A stretch of DNA of 64,000 bases from DATCMH01 sp036563505. GTDB lineage: Bacteria; Pseudomonadota; Alphaproteobacteria; Rhizobiales; Beijerinckiaceae. The notes below the pieces were generated by a model. That model did no database searches. It saw only the letters and a list, made by a program, of their open reading frames with translations, and had not been told where the DNA came from. Shown piece by piece: positions 42,231 through 52,587 of the stretch. The stretch is from assembly GCA_036563505.1 (NCBI GenBank), contig DATCMH010000015.1, positions 70,676-134,675 on the forward strand, given 5' to 3'. The position numbers were made by a program, and so were the translations under genes. Each line of letters begins with the position of its first letter. The first letter of the stretch is position 1.

Positions 42231-42338
42231 CTCTCATGCGCTGGCGGAAATGCTTGACCCGTCAGCCGCAGCCGTTAAGTCCGGTCCCTGTCTCTTCGCC
42301 GGCCAAGACCGGCTCGTTTCCTTTAGGGAGGAAGCCCC

Positions 42339-43427
<1,089 letters not shown>

Positions 43428-43448
43428 CGCGAACTCGCTGACCCAACG

Positions 43449-43485
43449 AGCCCGGCCGCGCAACCCGCGGCTGGGCTTTTCTTTT
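43449..43485 (+). terminator. Rho-independent terminator after the TRAP gene
   Basis: AGCCCGGCCGCG pairs with CGCGGCTGGGCT (one G-T wobble) at 43449-43477, followed by TTTCTTTT. Confidence 0.85.
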
Positions 43486-43569
43486 CCCGCTCGCGACGAC
43501 GCACAGGCAAGGCTTCGTTCACCATGGGCCGCTAGGGTTCGGGCTCGTCCAAGGTACGAAGCGTCGCGT

Positions 43570-44712
43570 ATGTCGTCCCAGGTCTCGCCGCCCCAGGTCT
43601 CGCACACGCAGGCCTCGCACTCGCAGGTGCTCGCCGACCTGTCGGGCCTCGCCCAACTCGCCGCCGATCCGACGCTCGACATGCGTCCCGTGCTGCTTCG
43701 GGTGCAGACCGACCTGTTCGCCGCCGCGCCCGCTCGCGACCGTGCGACGGTCGAAGCCTACGAGGCGCTGGCGCTCGGGCTCCTGCCCATCGTCGAGGAC
43801 GAGGTGGTGGCCGCGGTCGCGCGGCGCCTCGCGCCTCTGCCCGAGGCGCCGATGAGGGTTCTGAGCGCCTTCCTGCGCCGGGGTGGCGAGGCCCGCGCCG
43901 CGGTGATCGCGCTCAGCCCCGCCCTTCCGCCCGAGATCGACCCCGATCGCCTCGTTCTCCGCGGCGGGGTCGACGCGCTCGCGCTCGCCGCCCGGGCCGA
44001 CCTTTCGCCAGCTCGCATCGCCGCCCTCCTCGACAGGACCGATCCAACCCTCGACCGGGCCTTGGCATCGTCCCCTCATCCGCTCCCCGACGACGCCCTC
44101 GCCCGATTGACCGATCGGGCGCGCCGCCGGCCTGACCTCGCTACCCTGCTCCTTGGCCGCAGCGATCTCTCCCTCGCGGACGAGGCGGCGCTCTATCTCC
44201 ACGCCACCCCGGATCGGCGTGAAACCATCGTGGCTCGGCTCGGGGCTTCGGCCCTGCATGCTCCTATACCGCCGCGTGCCGCGCCGAGCCTCGCGGAAGA
44301 CCTCGCTGCCTGCCTCAAGGCGAGGGGTCTCTCCGGTTTCGAGACGTGCCTCGCCGCGTCGCTCGGGAGCGGCGGCGCCTTACCCCTGCAACAGGACGGG
44401 ACGAACGTGCCCGACCTCCTCGCCCTTACCCTGACGGCGGCCGGTCTCGCGGACGACCAGATCGTGCGGCTCTTCCTGTTGCGCGGGGACGAGGTATCCC
44501 GTTCGGCGCCCGAGGTGTTTCGCCTCGCCGCGCTCGTGCGCGCCACGCCGCGCCCGGTCGCGATCCGTCTCGTCGAAGCGATCCTCGGTCACCGCCTCGG
44601 CCTGACACCGGCCGGCGCCCGCCATGCCCCCTACCTCGCACCGCAGACGCTTCCCGCGCGGACCAGCGAGCGCCGAGAAGCTGCGACCGGCCGGGAGCGG
44701 CAGGCCGGGTGA
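43570..44712 (+). CDS. DUF2336 protein
   Basis: 380 residues, alpha-helical and Leu/Ala/Arg-rich, with HEAT-like units such as LSPARIAALLDRTDPTLDRALA. The DUF2336 region spans about 50-345. The N-terminal 20 residues are a short Gln/Ser/Val repeat (SSQVSPPQVSHTQASHSQV), so the real start could be slightly later. Soluble and cytoplasmic. DUF2336 proteins occur across alphaproteobacteria, without a settled function. The C terminus nearly meets the convergent DUF1491 gene. Confidence 0.75.
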   Translation: MSSQVSPPQVSHTQASHSQVLADLSGLAQLAADPTLDMRPVLLRVQTDLFAAAPARDRATVEAYEALALGLLPIVEDEVVAAVARRLAPLPEAPMRVLSAFLRRGGEARAAVIALSPALPPEIDPDRLVLRGGVDALALAARADLSPARIAALLDRTDPTLDRALASSPHPLPDDALARLTDRARRRPDLATLLLGRSDLSLADEAALYLHATPDRRETIVARLGASALHAPIPPRAAPSLAEDLAACLKARGLSGFETCLAASLGSGGALPLQQDGTNVPDLLALTLTAAGLADDQIVRLFLLRGDEVSRSAPEVFRLAALVRATPRPVAIRLVEAILGHRLGLTPAGARHAPYLAPQTLPARTSERREAATGRERQAG

Positions 44713-44716
44713 GGTC

Positions 44717-45061
44717 TCAATCCTCCGCGGCCAGCGGCAGGAAGTGACGGCCGGCTCGGTCCTCGAGTTCGATTAGCCAATAATCCGGGTCGAAGCGGGC
44801 CTCGCGCTTGAGGCGCTCCTCGACGTCGAGCGGCGTGACGTCGGTGAGGACGGGGACGAAAAGCCGATCGCTTTCGCGGTCCTCGACCAAGCTTTGCGGC
44901 GCCGGCCCGTAAAGGCTCGCCGTGCCGTCGAGGCGGTCGACCTTGACGAGGATGGCCCCGGCTTCGGCCGCGCCGCGGCGGCGCAGGTAGGCGTCGACCC
45001 CCTCCACCGCGCAACGGCGCAGATGGGCCGAGACCCAGAAATCGGCGCGCAGCCGGGCCAC
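44717..45061 (-). CDS. DUF1491 protein
   Basis: 114 residues. The family pattern is clear: LRADFWVSAHLRRC at the N terminus, GAILVKVDRLDGTASLYGPA in the middle and FDPDYWLIELEDRAGRHFL at the end. GTG start at 45061, 14 bases after the stop of the peptidoglycan-binding gene, so likely the same operon. Function unknown. Confidence 0.85.
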   Translation of the reverse strand: MARLRADFWVSAHLRRCAVEGVDAYLRRRGAAEAGAILVKVDRLDGTASLYGPAPQSLVEDRESDRLFVPVLTDVTPLDVEERLKREARFDPDYWLIELEDRAGRHFLPLAAED

Positions 45062-45075
45062 GAGGCGATGCCGCC

Positions 45076-45786
45076 CTACTCGATCGCGAAGCCCGCGGCC
45101 GTACCGAGCTCACGGCTGGTCCGGGCGCCGAGCTCGCCGGTGACGGCGAGCTTGCGGTCGCGCTCGAAGCGTTCCAGGGCCTGGCGGGTGCCCGCCCCCA
45201 TGACGCCGTCGGCCTTCAGCGGGCCGTAGCCAAGTTTCGTGAGCGCCCGCTGTGCGGCAGCGACCGGCTTCTGAGGCTCAAGGCGCAGCGAGGCCGTCTC
45301 GCCGGCGCGGATGAGCTCGTTCAAGGCTTCCCGCGAGGGTTTCGCCGGCGGTCCGGGCGGACGGGCAGGCGCTTGCGCCGGGGCTTCCTGGCCGCGCAGG
45401 ACATCCGCGATCGGGTCGCGGGCCGAAGCCTGAGGCTGCACAGCTTTCGGCGGCACCGTGGCGGACTGGGCGGGGGCGGCCTGCGCCGGGGCCTGGGCGG
45501 GCCTTGCCGCCCTCGGCTGCGCCTCGGGCGGGCGCACCGGTTCCGCCTTGCGAAAGAGCGGGGCCGGATGGCGCATCGTCTGGGACGAGAGCGCGTTGAC
45601 CGTCACGAGGCCTGCAGCCCCGGCGATCAGGGCGCCGCCGAGCACGGTTCCCGGCCGCTGCAGGGCAAAGCGCAGCGGCGCCCGCCAGAGAGCATGCCAC
45701 CGGGCTTCGCTCCGGCCGGTCTTGCGGCGCGCGGGGCCGGCCGCGACGAAATCGCGGGTGGATCGGGCAGCGAGAGCTTCGCGCAC
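45076..45786 (-). CDS. Membrane-anchored peptidoglycan-binding protein
   Basis: 236 residues: cytoplasmic basic N terminus, one membrane helix (about 46-66, VLGGALIAGAAGLVTVNAL), a Pro/Ala/Gln-rich linker, and a C-terminal PG_binding_1 domain (about 172-230) with AAQRALTKLGYGPLKADGVM and RQALERFERDRKL. Starts with GTG 6 bases after the sensor-kinase stop. Its coupling to a DivJ/PleC-like kinase suggests a role at the envelope or pole, as inference. Confidence 0.82.
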   Translation of the reverse strand: MREALAARSTRDFVAAGPARRKTGRSEARWHALWRAPLRFALQRPGTVLGGALIAGAAGLVTVNALSSQTMRHPAPLFRKAEPVRPPEAQPRAARPAQAPAQAAPAQSATVPPKAVQPQASARDPIADVLRGQEAPAQAPARPPGPPAKPSREALNELIRAGETASLRLEPQKPVAAAQRALTKLGYGPLKADGVMGAGTRQALERFERDRKLAVTGELGARTSRELGTAAGFAIE

Positions 45787-45792
45787 GCGGGT

Positions 45793-47586
45793 CTATCCTG
45801 TCTTGAGGGCAAGCGTTTCGCGGCGGCGCGGAAAGGCCAGGACCTGGACGGCGCCCGTCCCCTGGACCGAACCGCCGTCGCGGCAATCGAAGGGAAGAGC
45901 AACGGTGACGCAGGTGCCCTGCCCCAGCCCGCTCTCGACCGAGAGGGTGCCGCGGTGCAGGCCGACGAGGCCCCGCACCACCGAGAGGCCAAGGCCCGTA
46001 CCCTCGTGCTTGCGCTCGAAGACGGGTCCGGCCTGGAAAAACGGATCGCCGAGCCGCGGCAGATCCTCCTCGCCGATGCCCACGCCCGTGTCCGTCACGG
46101 AGAGCAGGACGCGGTTGCGCTCGCGCCGCAGGGCGACGGTGACCTGGCCGGCGCGGGGCGTGAACTTGACCGCGTTCGAGAGCAGGTTGATCAGGATCTG
46201 CCGGCAGGCGCGGCGGTCGGCCACCACGTCCGGAAGGTCCGAGACGATGTCGCGGATCAGGCGAACGCCCGCCTGCTCGGAGCGAAGGCCGATGAGATCG
46301 CAGCAGCCGTGGATGAGCTCGGCCAAGTCGAAGGCCTCGGGCGCGAAGTCGACGTTGCCGGTCTCGATCTTGGACATGTCGAGGAGCGTGTTGACGACCT
46401 CGAGCAGGTGGTTCCCCGAGCCGCGGATGATCTCGGCGTATTCGCGCCGCCGCTCCTCCTCCACTGCGATGCTCGTCGAAGCGAGGATCTCGGAGAATCC
46501 GATGATGGCGTTGAGCGGGGTACGCAGCTCGTGGCTGACGGTGGCGAGGAAACGGCCTTTCAGGAGATCGGCCTTCTCGGCCGCGGCGCGGGCCTGATCG
46601 AGCTCCTCGGTCTGGCGCCGATGCTCGGAGATGTCGCGCGTCACGGCGACGACCGCGCAGCCCTCGTCGGTCGCTGACGTCTCGATGCGGTGCGCCCGCA
46701 TCTCGACCCAGAGCACCCGATGCACGCCGGATGCCGGCTCGCCGAGGTGAAGCCGGAAGGCCACGGCGACGGGCCGCTCGGACATCGCCGCGTCGCTGAT
46801 CGCCTTCAGGAAAGCCGGCCGGTCGGAGACGTGGACCCGGGCGAAGAGCCCGCGACCGTTGAGCGCCGCCGGAGCGACGCCCAGCAGCTTCGCCGCCGCC
46901 GGGCTCGCCTTGATCACATGGCCGTTGCGGTCGTGCCAGGTGACGAGATCGTCGATCGCCTGGAGCAGGATACGATCCTGCGCGTCCCGCGCCCGATCCG
47001 CATCGCGGCGCACGGCCTCGCTGCGCACGCTGACGAAGGCGAGGCTCGCCGCATGCGCGAGGGCCGCCAGCGTGAAGACCGGAACGGCAAGGCTCGGCAG
47101 CCAGGGCTCGACCGTGGGAAGAAGGCCCGCCGCCTCGAGCGCCGCGATCAAAAGGGCGCCGAGCGCGGCGACGACCGTCGCTGCCACCGCAGCCGACCGG
47201 GAGCCGGAAACGAGGGCTTCGAGAGGCACCGCGACGAGCCAGATGGCGGCCGCCGAGGAGAGCCCTCCAGTCCAGGCGGCCGTGCAGGCGATGAGCCCGG
47301 TGAAGGCGAAGGAGGACACGCCGTGCGCCAGCGCCAGCGAGCCGGTCCGGATGAGCAGCACCGCTGCGACCAGCGGCAGCACGAGGCAGATGAAGGCAAG
47401 GTACTCGCCCGTCGAGGGCACGCCGCGCCAGACGAGGCAAGGCGGCAGGCAGGCCAGCGCCACGGTGCCCGTCGTCATGCGGCTCACGATGAAGCGCTCG
47501 TGCCGGGCGCGCTCGGTCGCGTCACCCTGCGCTTGCGCATGGACCAGACCGGCGAGACGGGAACCGATGACCGACACTAAGCTCAC
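45793..47586 (-). CDS. PAS-domain membrane sensor histidine kinase (DivJ/PleC-like)
   Basis: About 597 residues from GTG 47586 (TTG 47595 is an alternative). Five to seven N-terminal membrane helices (about 40-190), a PAS domain (about 207-325, ILLQAIDDLVTWHDRNGHVIKA shortened), HisKA with His in ATVSHELRTPLNAIIGFSEI, and HATPase with ILINLLSNAVKFTP and EGTGLGLSVVRGLV. The helix text EYAEIIRGSGNHLLEVVN is typical of DivJ/PleC kinases that control DivK and through it CckA-ChpT-CtrA. I cannot tell DivJ from PleC by sequence alone. Followed by peptidoglycan-binding and DUF1491 genes. Confidence 0.85.
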   Translation of the reverse strand: MSLVSVIGSRLAGLVHAQAQGDATERARHERFIVSRMTTGTVALACLPPCLVWRGVPSTGEYLAFICLVLPLVAAVLLIRTGSLALAHGVSSFAFTGLIACTAAWTGGLSSAAAIWLVAVPLEALVSGSRSAAVAATVVAALGALLIAALEAAGLLPTVEPWLPSLAVPVFTLAALAHAASLAFVSVRSEAVRRDADRARDAQDRILLQAIDDLVTWHDRNGHVIKASPAAAKLLGVAPAALNGRGLFARVHVSDRPAFLKAISDAAMSERPVAVAFRLHLGEPASGVHRVLWVEMRAHRIETSATDEGCAVVAVTRDISEHRRQTEELDQARAAAEKADLLKGRFLATVSHELRTPLNAIIGFSEILASTSIAVEEERRREYAEIIRGSGNHLLEVVNTLLDMSKIETGNVDFAPEAFDLAELIHGCCDLIGLRSEQAGVRLIRDIVSDLPDVVADRRACRQILINLLSNAVKFTPRAGQVTVALRRERNRVLLSVTDTGVGIGEEDLPRLGDPFFQAGPVFERKHEGTGLGLSVVRGLVGLHRGTLSVESGLGQGTCVTVALPFDCRDGGSVQGTGAVQVLAFPRRRETLALKTG

Positions 47587-47595
47587 CTGACGCAA

Positions 47596-47932
47596 CCCGA
47601 GCCCGCGCGCGGCTTTCAGTCATCGCCGCGCTCTCGTCTTCTCAAAAGGCAGGATGTCAGACCGGCCTTAATCCAACCCTAAGGCCGGAAGCCCCTGCCA
47701 GCGTCGATCAAATCGAAACAACCGTGTACTCCCGTTGACGAAGCATCAACCTAAAGATCAGCGCGTGGCCGCATCCGTGGTTACTCACCGTTTTTCAACG
47801 TTAAAGATCGATGAATAGCCAACAATGACGCCTGGTGATCCAAGATGAACTTTTTCGTAAGCGCTCCTGCTCTTCAGTCATGATCGCGCGATGCGAGAGA
47901 GGCTTCTCGCCAGATCGGTTGGAGTTCGCCCC
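47596..47932. other. Intergenic region upstream of the sensor kinase
   Basis: 337 bases, lower in GC than neighbours (many A/T tracts between 47700 and 47880). It must contain promoters for the divergent kinase and small membrane gene, but I could not place a full promoter, terminator or RNA in it. Confidence 0.5.
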
Positions 47933-48253
47933 GTGTTCACCATCCTGCGGGTCGTCGTCGTCATCGGCGTTCTTGCCTGGCTGTCGCCGGCGCGCCAGAA
48001 CGGAAACCAAGAGGATTTCGACTTCCGGACCGGCGCCGAATCCGCCCTCGTCGAATCGCTCCTGGCCGGCGGCGACCAGCGCCTCGAAGCCGTTTGGGCG
48101 ACGCTCCCGCCCGAGACCCGCCGCGCGGTGGCACAGGCCCTGCTGCGGTCGGGCGAGACGAACAGGCTTGCGGCGTTGAGCGATACGCTGACCCGGGAGG
48201 ACCGCCAGCCGGCCTGGCGGGGGGTGGGACGGGTCACGGAGGCCCGACCGTGA
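47933..48253 (+). CDS. Small membrane-anchored hypothetical protein
   Basis: 106 residues from GTG 47933, with GGAG 8 bases upstream. An N-terminal membrane helix (FTILRVVVVIGVLAWLSPAR) is followed by a soluble helical domain (SALVESLLAGGDQRLEAVWA). Similar short proteins starting MFT-xx-R-VVVIG are familiar from Methylobacteriaceae; no function known. Convergent with the amine oxidase gene (6-base gap). Confidence 0.62.
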   Translation: MFTILRVVVVIGVLAWLSPARQNGNQEDFDFRTGAESALVESLLAGGDQRLEAVWATLPPETRRAVAQALLRSGETNRLAALSDTLTREDRQPAWRGVGRVTEARP

Positions 48254-48259
48254 GCAGGA

Positions 48260-49558
48260 TCACTTTGCTTTGAGCCGCGCCGCGACCTCGTCGGCCGCGC
48301 GCTCCCCCTCCGCGTAGGCACCGCCGGCGGTGCCCCACTGCTCTTGCGAGAGGGCTTCGCCTGCGAACCAGATCCGCTCCGCCACCGGCCGGCGCAGGGC
48401 CGTGCGGATCGAAGCCCGGCCCGGCGGGACGGTGACCCACGAGCCGAGCGACCACGGGTCATGCCGCCAGTCGCTCACGGCGGGCACGGCGAGGCCGTGG
48501 ATCGCCCGGTGCCCAAAATGCGCGGCGAGCACGGTGCGCACGTAAGCCGCCGCCGCGCGCGGCCCGCCCCGCTCGAGCACGTCGGCCGCCGGCTCGTCGA
48601 GTTCGAAGTAATGGAAGGGAGAGCCTTCGATCCGCGTCAGGAGCCCCGGCGGGCGGTGGCGGGTGCCGAGCAGGGTCGCCAGGCGGTCGGCGCCGCGGAA
48701 TGGCGCGCCCGGCCAGTGCAGCACGACGTGCTCGTAGGTGCCGCGCTCGAAGCCAGCGATGGCCTCCGCGGTGTCGGCGGGCAGCGCCGGCACGAAGGCG
48801 AGGCGCCCGGCCTGGAGGACGCGCACGGGCGCTGTCACGACGGCGGCCCTGGCCCGGAGCGACCCGGCCGCCGTCTCGATGGTGACCCCCTCCCCTGACC
48901 AATCGAGGCGGGTCGCCGGCGCGCCCAGCCGGATCGGCAAACCCGCCGCAAGCCGCGCCAGATAGGCTCCGTAGCCGCCGGCGATGAACCAGTTGTCGGC
49001 ATATTCCATCGACGGGAAGTCGTGCAGGCTCACGGCGTCGAGGGGCCGGCCGCTCACGAGCCCATGCACGCCCCGAACCCGGTCCGCGTAGGGGCCGAGA
49101 CCTGCGACCGGCAAAGCGCGGCCCGCTGCCAAATCCTCGGGGCCGCGGGCTGCGCGCGTCATGGCGCGATCGGCCGCATCGAAGGCGCGGTCGAAGGCGT
49201 CGCGTTCCGCGGGAGAGGCGAGGCGCCCGCCGATGACGAGGTGACCTTTGACGGGCGCCTTGCGCAGGACCTCTCCCCGTTCGAGCCCGAGGCGCACGAG
49301 CGGGTTGATCGGCCCGGCATGGAGCCAATGCGCCCCGAGATCGATCGCCCGGCCCCGCAGCATCGCCGTCACCGCCCGTCCGCCGACGCGGGGGCGCGCC
49401 TCGATAACCGCGACGGTGAGCCCCCGCGCGAGGAGCCGTCGGGCGGCCCCGATCCCCGCGGCCCCGGCCCCGAGCACGACGACGTCGGGTTCCCGGGACG
49501 GCTCGGGGAAGGCTCGCGGGCCGAGGATGGACAGAGAGTTGAGCGGATCGATGGTCAC
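48260..49558 (-). CDS. FAD-dependent amine oxidase family protein
   Basis: About 432 residues. Dinucleotide-binding motif VVVLGAGAAGIGAARRLLARG followed by VIEARPRVGGRA (FAD ribose Glu), then the substrate domain, and the C-terminal FAD motif RIWFAGEALSQEQWGTAGGAY. This is the monoamine/polyamine oxidase and phytoene-desaturase fold; the substrate is not predictable. GTG 49558 gives a compact start; TTG 49591 is also possible. Confidence 0.85.
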   Translation of the reverse strand: MTIDPLNSLSILGPRAFPEPSREPDVVVLGAGAAGIGAARRLLARGLTVAVIEARPRVGGRAVTAMLRGRAIDLGAHWLHAGPINPLVRLGLERGEVLRKAPVKGHLVIGGRLASPAERDAFDRAFDAADRAMTRAARGPEDLAAGRALPVAGLGPYADRVRGVHGLVSGRPLDAVSLHDFPSMEYADNWFIAGGYGAYLARLAAGLPIRLGAPATRLDWSGEGVTIETAAGSLRARAAVVTAPVRVLQAGRLAFVPALPADTAEAIAGFERGTYEHVVLHWPGAPFRGADRLATLLGTRHRPPGLLTRIEGSPFHYFELDEPAADVLERGGPRAAAAYVRTVLAAHFGHRAIHGLAVPAVSDWRHDPWSLGSWVTVPPGRASIRTALRRPVAERIWFAGEALSQEQWGTAGGAYAEGERAADEVAARLKAK

Positions 49559-49591
49559 GGCGTTCGCGCTCAAGGGCGGGAGGGTCGACAA

Positions 49592-49891
49592 GCGAGGAGA
49601 TAGGCGGGAGCGCGGCCGGCGCTACCCTCAAGTCCAGACCAGGGACCCCATCCGCGCAAGAGCGCCAGAAGCGGGATGAGGGCCGGCGCCGTTCTCGACG
49701 TCCGGCCCTCCCGGTCGCCCCCGCGCGCCCGAGATCGGATGCCGGAGTTCGTCCGACCGGGCAACGCGCGGCGCGCGGTTCGGGTTCAGGAGCCCGAAGA
49801 GGCCCACGGCGCACCCGGCAAGTCTCTCGCCTTGCGGCCCCGGACGGCGGCCCCTACTTGCGGTCGGGGCCGCGAGAGGCGACACGAGGAC
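49592..49891. other. Intergenic region between divergent amine oxidase and CysZ-like genes
   Basis: About 300 bases, GC-rich, open in one frame but without coding character. No promoter consensus, repeat or RNA was recognised. Confidence 0.5.
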
Positions 49892-50611
49892 ATGCTGATC
49901 CAAGCCGCCTTCGCCGCCTGGCGGCAGGTTTTCTCTCCGCCGCTGCGCCGCATCCTCTGGCTTTCGCTGGGCCTGACGCTCGGCCTCCTCTTCCTGCTTT
50001 GGTTCGGACTGACGCGGCTCCTTGGAGGCTATCTCCAGGGTCATCCGCTCAGCGCCGACTACCCAATCCTCGACTCGATCGCCTTCTTCCTGGCCGGCGC
50101 GGGCCTCTTCGTGGCGCTCGCCTACGTGCTGCCGGCGATCTCAGCCATCGTCGCAGGCTACTTCCTCGACGACGCGGCGGAGGTGGTCGAACGCACCGAC
50201 TACCCCGCCGATCCGCCGGGCCAGGCGCTGCCGCTGGGCAAGGCCCTGCTCTACGGTTTGCGCTTCGCCGGGCTCTCGCTCCTCGTGAACCTCGCGGCCC
50301 TGATGCTGGTCTTCATCCCGGGCGTGAACCTGATCGCCTTCTTCGCGGCCAACGCCTATCTGCTCGGTCGGGAATACTTCGAGCTCGCCGCCGGCCGTTT
50401 CCGCCCCCTGCCCGAGGCGGGACGGATGCGGGTCGCGCACCGCCGCACGGTGCTCGCGGCGGGCGCAATGATGGCAGGCCTCGTGCTCGTACCCATCGTG
50501 AACCTCACAGTGCCGCTCTTCGGCATCGCCCTCATGGTTCACGTCCACAAGCGCCTCGCGGCGCGGGATGCCCTCGCCGGGCCGGGCAGCGTCCCGCGGC
50601 TGCAGGCTTAG
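49892..50611 (+). CDS. CysZ/EI24-family membrane protein
   Basis: 239 residues from ATG 49892 (CGAGGAC upstream). Four main hydrophobic regions: RILWLSLGLTLGLLFLLWFG, FFLAGAGLFVALAYVLPAIS, LSLLVNLAALMLVFIPGVNL and AAGAMMAGLVLVPIVNLTVP. The P-x-V/I-N-L breaks and the NAYLLGREYFELAA motif fit the CysZ/EI24 family (sulfate uptake in Escherichia coli). Upstream in-frame codons lack similarity. Confidence 0.8.
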   Translation: MLIQAAFAAWRQVFSPPLRRILWLSLGLTLGLLFLLWFGLTRLLGGYLQGHPLSADYPILDSIAFFLAGAGLFVALAYVLPAISAIVAGYFLDDAAEVVERTDYPADPPGQALPLGKALLYGLRFAGLSLLVNLAALMLVFIPGVNLIAFFAANAYLLGREYFELAAGRFRPLPEAGRMRVAHRRTVLAAGAMMAGLVLVPIVNLTVPLFGIALMVHVHKRLAARDALAGPGSVPRLQA

Positions 50612-50619
50612 ACGGCGCC

Positions 50620-51726
50620 CTACCCCGCCGCTTTCTGGCCCATGGCGGGTCCGGGCGCGTTCTCGGGATCGAGCTGCGAGCCCGGGCCGCCGGAGACGGG
50701 CGCGACCTGATCGGGCGCCTGCGAATCGGGCTTGCGGGCGCGGTCGAACTGACCCGTCTTGCGGAAGCGGACGAGGTAGCCCGGCGCGACGGCCTCGAGG
50801 GTTTCGGGCGTGATGCCGATCCCCTCCAGCGTGCGCCCCTCGCTCGCCGCCTCACTCGACACCACGTTGTCGCGCCCGAGCAGGGTGACCTGGTCGCGGG
50901 TCAGCTTGATCATGTCGGGCATGAGGCCGAGCGTGAGGCGGTCGAGCGTCTCGAGCACGGTGGCCTGCGCGCGCGCCGCAGCTTGCGGCAGCGGCACCAC
51001 GAGGCGGCGGCGGTTCGTCACCCGTAGCACGAACTCGATGAGCTCCTGGAGGGTGCGCACCTCCGGTCCCCCGAGTTCGTAGACCCGGCCGGGCGCAACC
51101 GCGCCGTCGACGGCGCGGGCGATGGCCTCGGCGACGTCACCGGCATAGACCGGCTGGAAGCGGGTCTGAGCGCCGGCGAGGGGGAGCACCGGAAGCGCCC
51201 GCGCCAAGCCCGCGAAGCGGTTCAAGAAGGTGTCGTAAGGCCCGAAGATCACCGACGGCCGCATGACGATGGCGTCGCGCTTGGCCCCGAACGCCGCCGT
51301 CTCGCCGTGCGCCTTGGTGCGGGCATAGGCGGATTCGGAGTTCGGATCGGCGCCGATGGCCGAAACGTGGACGAGGGTCGAGCCCTCGGGTGCCGCCTCG
51401 GCGACGGCGTGGGCGCCCTCCGCCTGCACCGCGTCGAAGGTCTGCCGTCCGGTGGGTTGCAGGATGCCGACGAGGTTGACGACCGCGTCGGCGTTCGCTG
51501 CGGCCTGAGCGACCGAGCCTGGATAGCGCAGGTTCGCCTGCACGGCGTGGATCTGCCCGACGAGCCCCATGGGAATGATGTAGCCGGCAAGATCCGGCCG
51601 GCGCACCGCGACGCGGATGCGGTAACCCCGCCGCGCCAGCGCCCAGACCACGTGCCGACCGAGGAACCCCGACCCGCCGAACACCGTAACGAGTTGCGAC
51701 GACGGCGTGCGCACCGCGCTCTTCAT
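50620..51726 (-). CDS. NDUFA9-like NAD(P)-binding protein (complex I-associated atypical SDR)
   Basis: 368 residues from ATG 51726, with AGAGG at 9 bases. Rossmann motif VTVFGGSGFLGRHVV, NAD(P)-binding VAVRRP, LVGIL in the central strand, HVSAIGAD, the diverged Y-x-x-x-K as YARTKAHGE and RPSVIFGPYD. Bacterial relatives of mitochondrial NDUFA9 are annotated as complex I NDUFA9-subunit family proteins. The C-terminal 50 residues are disordered and Pro/Gly-rich. The alternative start at 51738 adds four residues. Confidence 0.85.
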   Translation of the reverse strand: MKSAVRTPSSQLVTVFGGSGFLGRHVVWALARRGYRIRVAVRRPDLAGYIIPMGLVGQIHAVQANLRYPGSVAQAAANADAVVNLVGILQPTGRQTFDAVQAEGAHAVAEAAPEGSTLVHVSAIGADPNSESAYARTKAHGETAAFGAKRDAIVMRPSVIFGPYDTFLNRFAGLARALPVLPLAGAQTRFQPVYAGDVAEAIARAVDGAVAPGRVYELGGPEVRTLQELIEFVLRVTNRRRLVVPLPQAAARAQATVLETLDRLTLGLMPDMIKLTRDQVTLLGRDNVVSSEAASEGRTLEGIGITPETLEAVAPGYLVRFRKTGQFDRARKPDSQAPDQVAPVSGGPGSQLDPENAPGPAMGQKAAG

Positions 51727-51900
51727 GGGACCTCTCATCAGACCTGACGCGCCGCGAGGCTTCGCGCCCCGCGCAATTCTGAGGGGTGTCTAGTCCCCAC
51801 CGTCCGTCCTGTGAAGGCCCGGCCCCGGCGGCCGCGCCCCGCATGGCACATTGACGCCGCCCGCGGCCGCCGCTAAACGCACCTTACCGCTTCGCGGCGG

Positions 51901-51985
51901 GCCCAGGTGGCGGAATTGGTAGACGCGCTGGTTTCAGGTACCAGTGGTGCAAGCCGTGGAGGTTCGAGTCCTCTCCTGGGCACCA
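51901..51985 (+). tRNA. tRNA-Leu (anticodon CAG)
   Basis: 85 bases including encoded CCA. Acceptor stem GCCCAGG / CCTGGGC, D-arm with GGCGGAATTGGTAGACGC, anticodon loop TTTCAGGTA, a class II long variable arm and T-arm GGTTCGAGTCC. The gene next to it is a truncated integrase, so its 3' end is a likely attachment site. Confidence 0.96.
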
Positions 51986-52071
51986 ACCACTTTCTAAGTG
52001 GTTGAGCTGCAGACAAAATCAGCAAGATCATAGGCTTGGAGCTGCCTGAGTGGTACACACAGGTGGTACAC

Positions 52072-52587
52072 ATGGCCCTTGCGATGACCCGTCCGTGGAA
52101 GCACCCCAAGACAGGCGTTTACTGGCTCCGTAAGCGCGTCCCTGCGGACCTCGTGCCCGTGCTGCAGCGGCACGAAGAGAAGCAAAGTCTCAAGACAAAG
52201 GATCCTGCTGAGGCCAAGCGCGCGCTTGTCGCGGCTTTAGCGGCGATTGAGACCCGTTGGGCCAACCTGAGGCAGGGCCCTCAGACCCTCACTGAACGAG
52301 AAGCGCATGCGAAGGCGCAGGTTGTTCATGACGGCTGGCTCGCCTGGCATCGCGACAACCCGAGCGAGCAAACCTTCTGGCCCGTTCAGTTGGGCGACCG
52401 CGTCCTTGCGCCGCCACAGGCCAGCCCTGCTCCGTTTGATCCGGAGACGGCCTACCGCATCTACCCCGACCAGCTGAAGGTGCGGGAGCTCGAGGCCTGG
52501 TGCCTCGCGCAAGCCGATGACGGGCTGGCAGCCCTGGGCCTCGTGGTGGACGAGCCAGGCCGGCACCGTTTCGCCCGCGCCATCGCG
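52072..52587 (+). pseudogene. Tyrosine-recombinase (phage-type integrase) remnant, N-terminal part
   Basis: About 170 residues from ATG 52072 or 52084. The start, TRPWKHPKTGVYWLRKRVP then ADLVPVLQRHEEKQSLKT, is the DUF6538/SAM-like N terminus of integrases that use tRNA targets. The catalytic domain (R...H-x-x-R...Y) is missing. From about 52588 the sequence turns into imuB, and the integrase frame runs on as nonsense to 52683. Begins 86 bases downstream of tRNA-Leu, the usual position of an integrase at its attachment site. Base usage is less GC-biased than in neighbouring genes. Confidence 0.8.

Larger units (their letters stand above)
41917..42338. other. Intergenic region with CtrA-like half-site and orphan minus-strand terminator
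   Basis: 422 bases without a convincing gene. ATGGTTAA at 41979-41986 (TTAACCAT on the minus strand, a CtrA half-site) lies about 65 bases upstream of the small gene at 41916. A strong minus-strand terminator sits at 42090-42126. The right end carries GGGAGGAAG, the ribosome site of the TRAP gene. Confidence 0.55.

Noticed and set aside
41983..42237. 84-codon minus-strand ORF in the intergenic region
   Set aside because: Runs through the strong terminator stem and has no ribosome site or family match.
45278..47440. 720-codon ORF overlapping the sensor kinase
   Set aside because: Arg/Pro/Gly-rich shadow in another frame of the same strand as the kinase.
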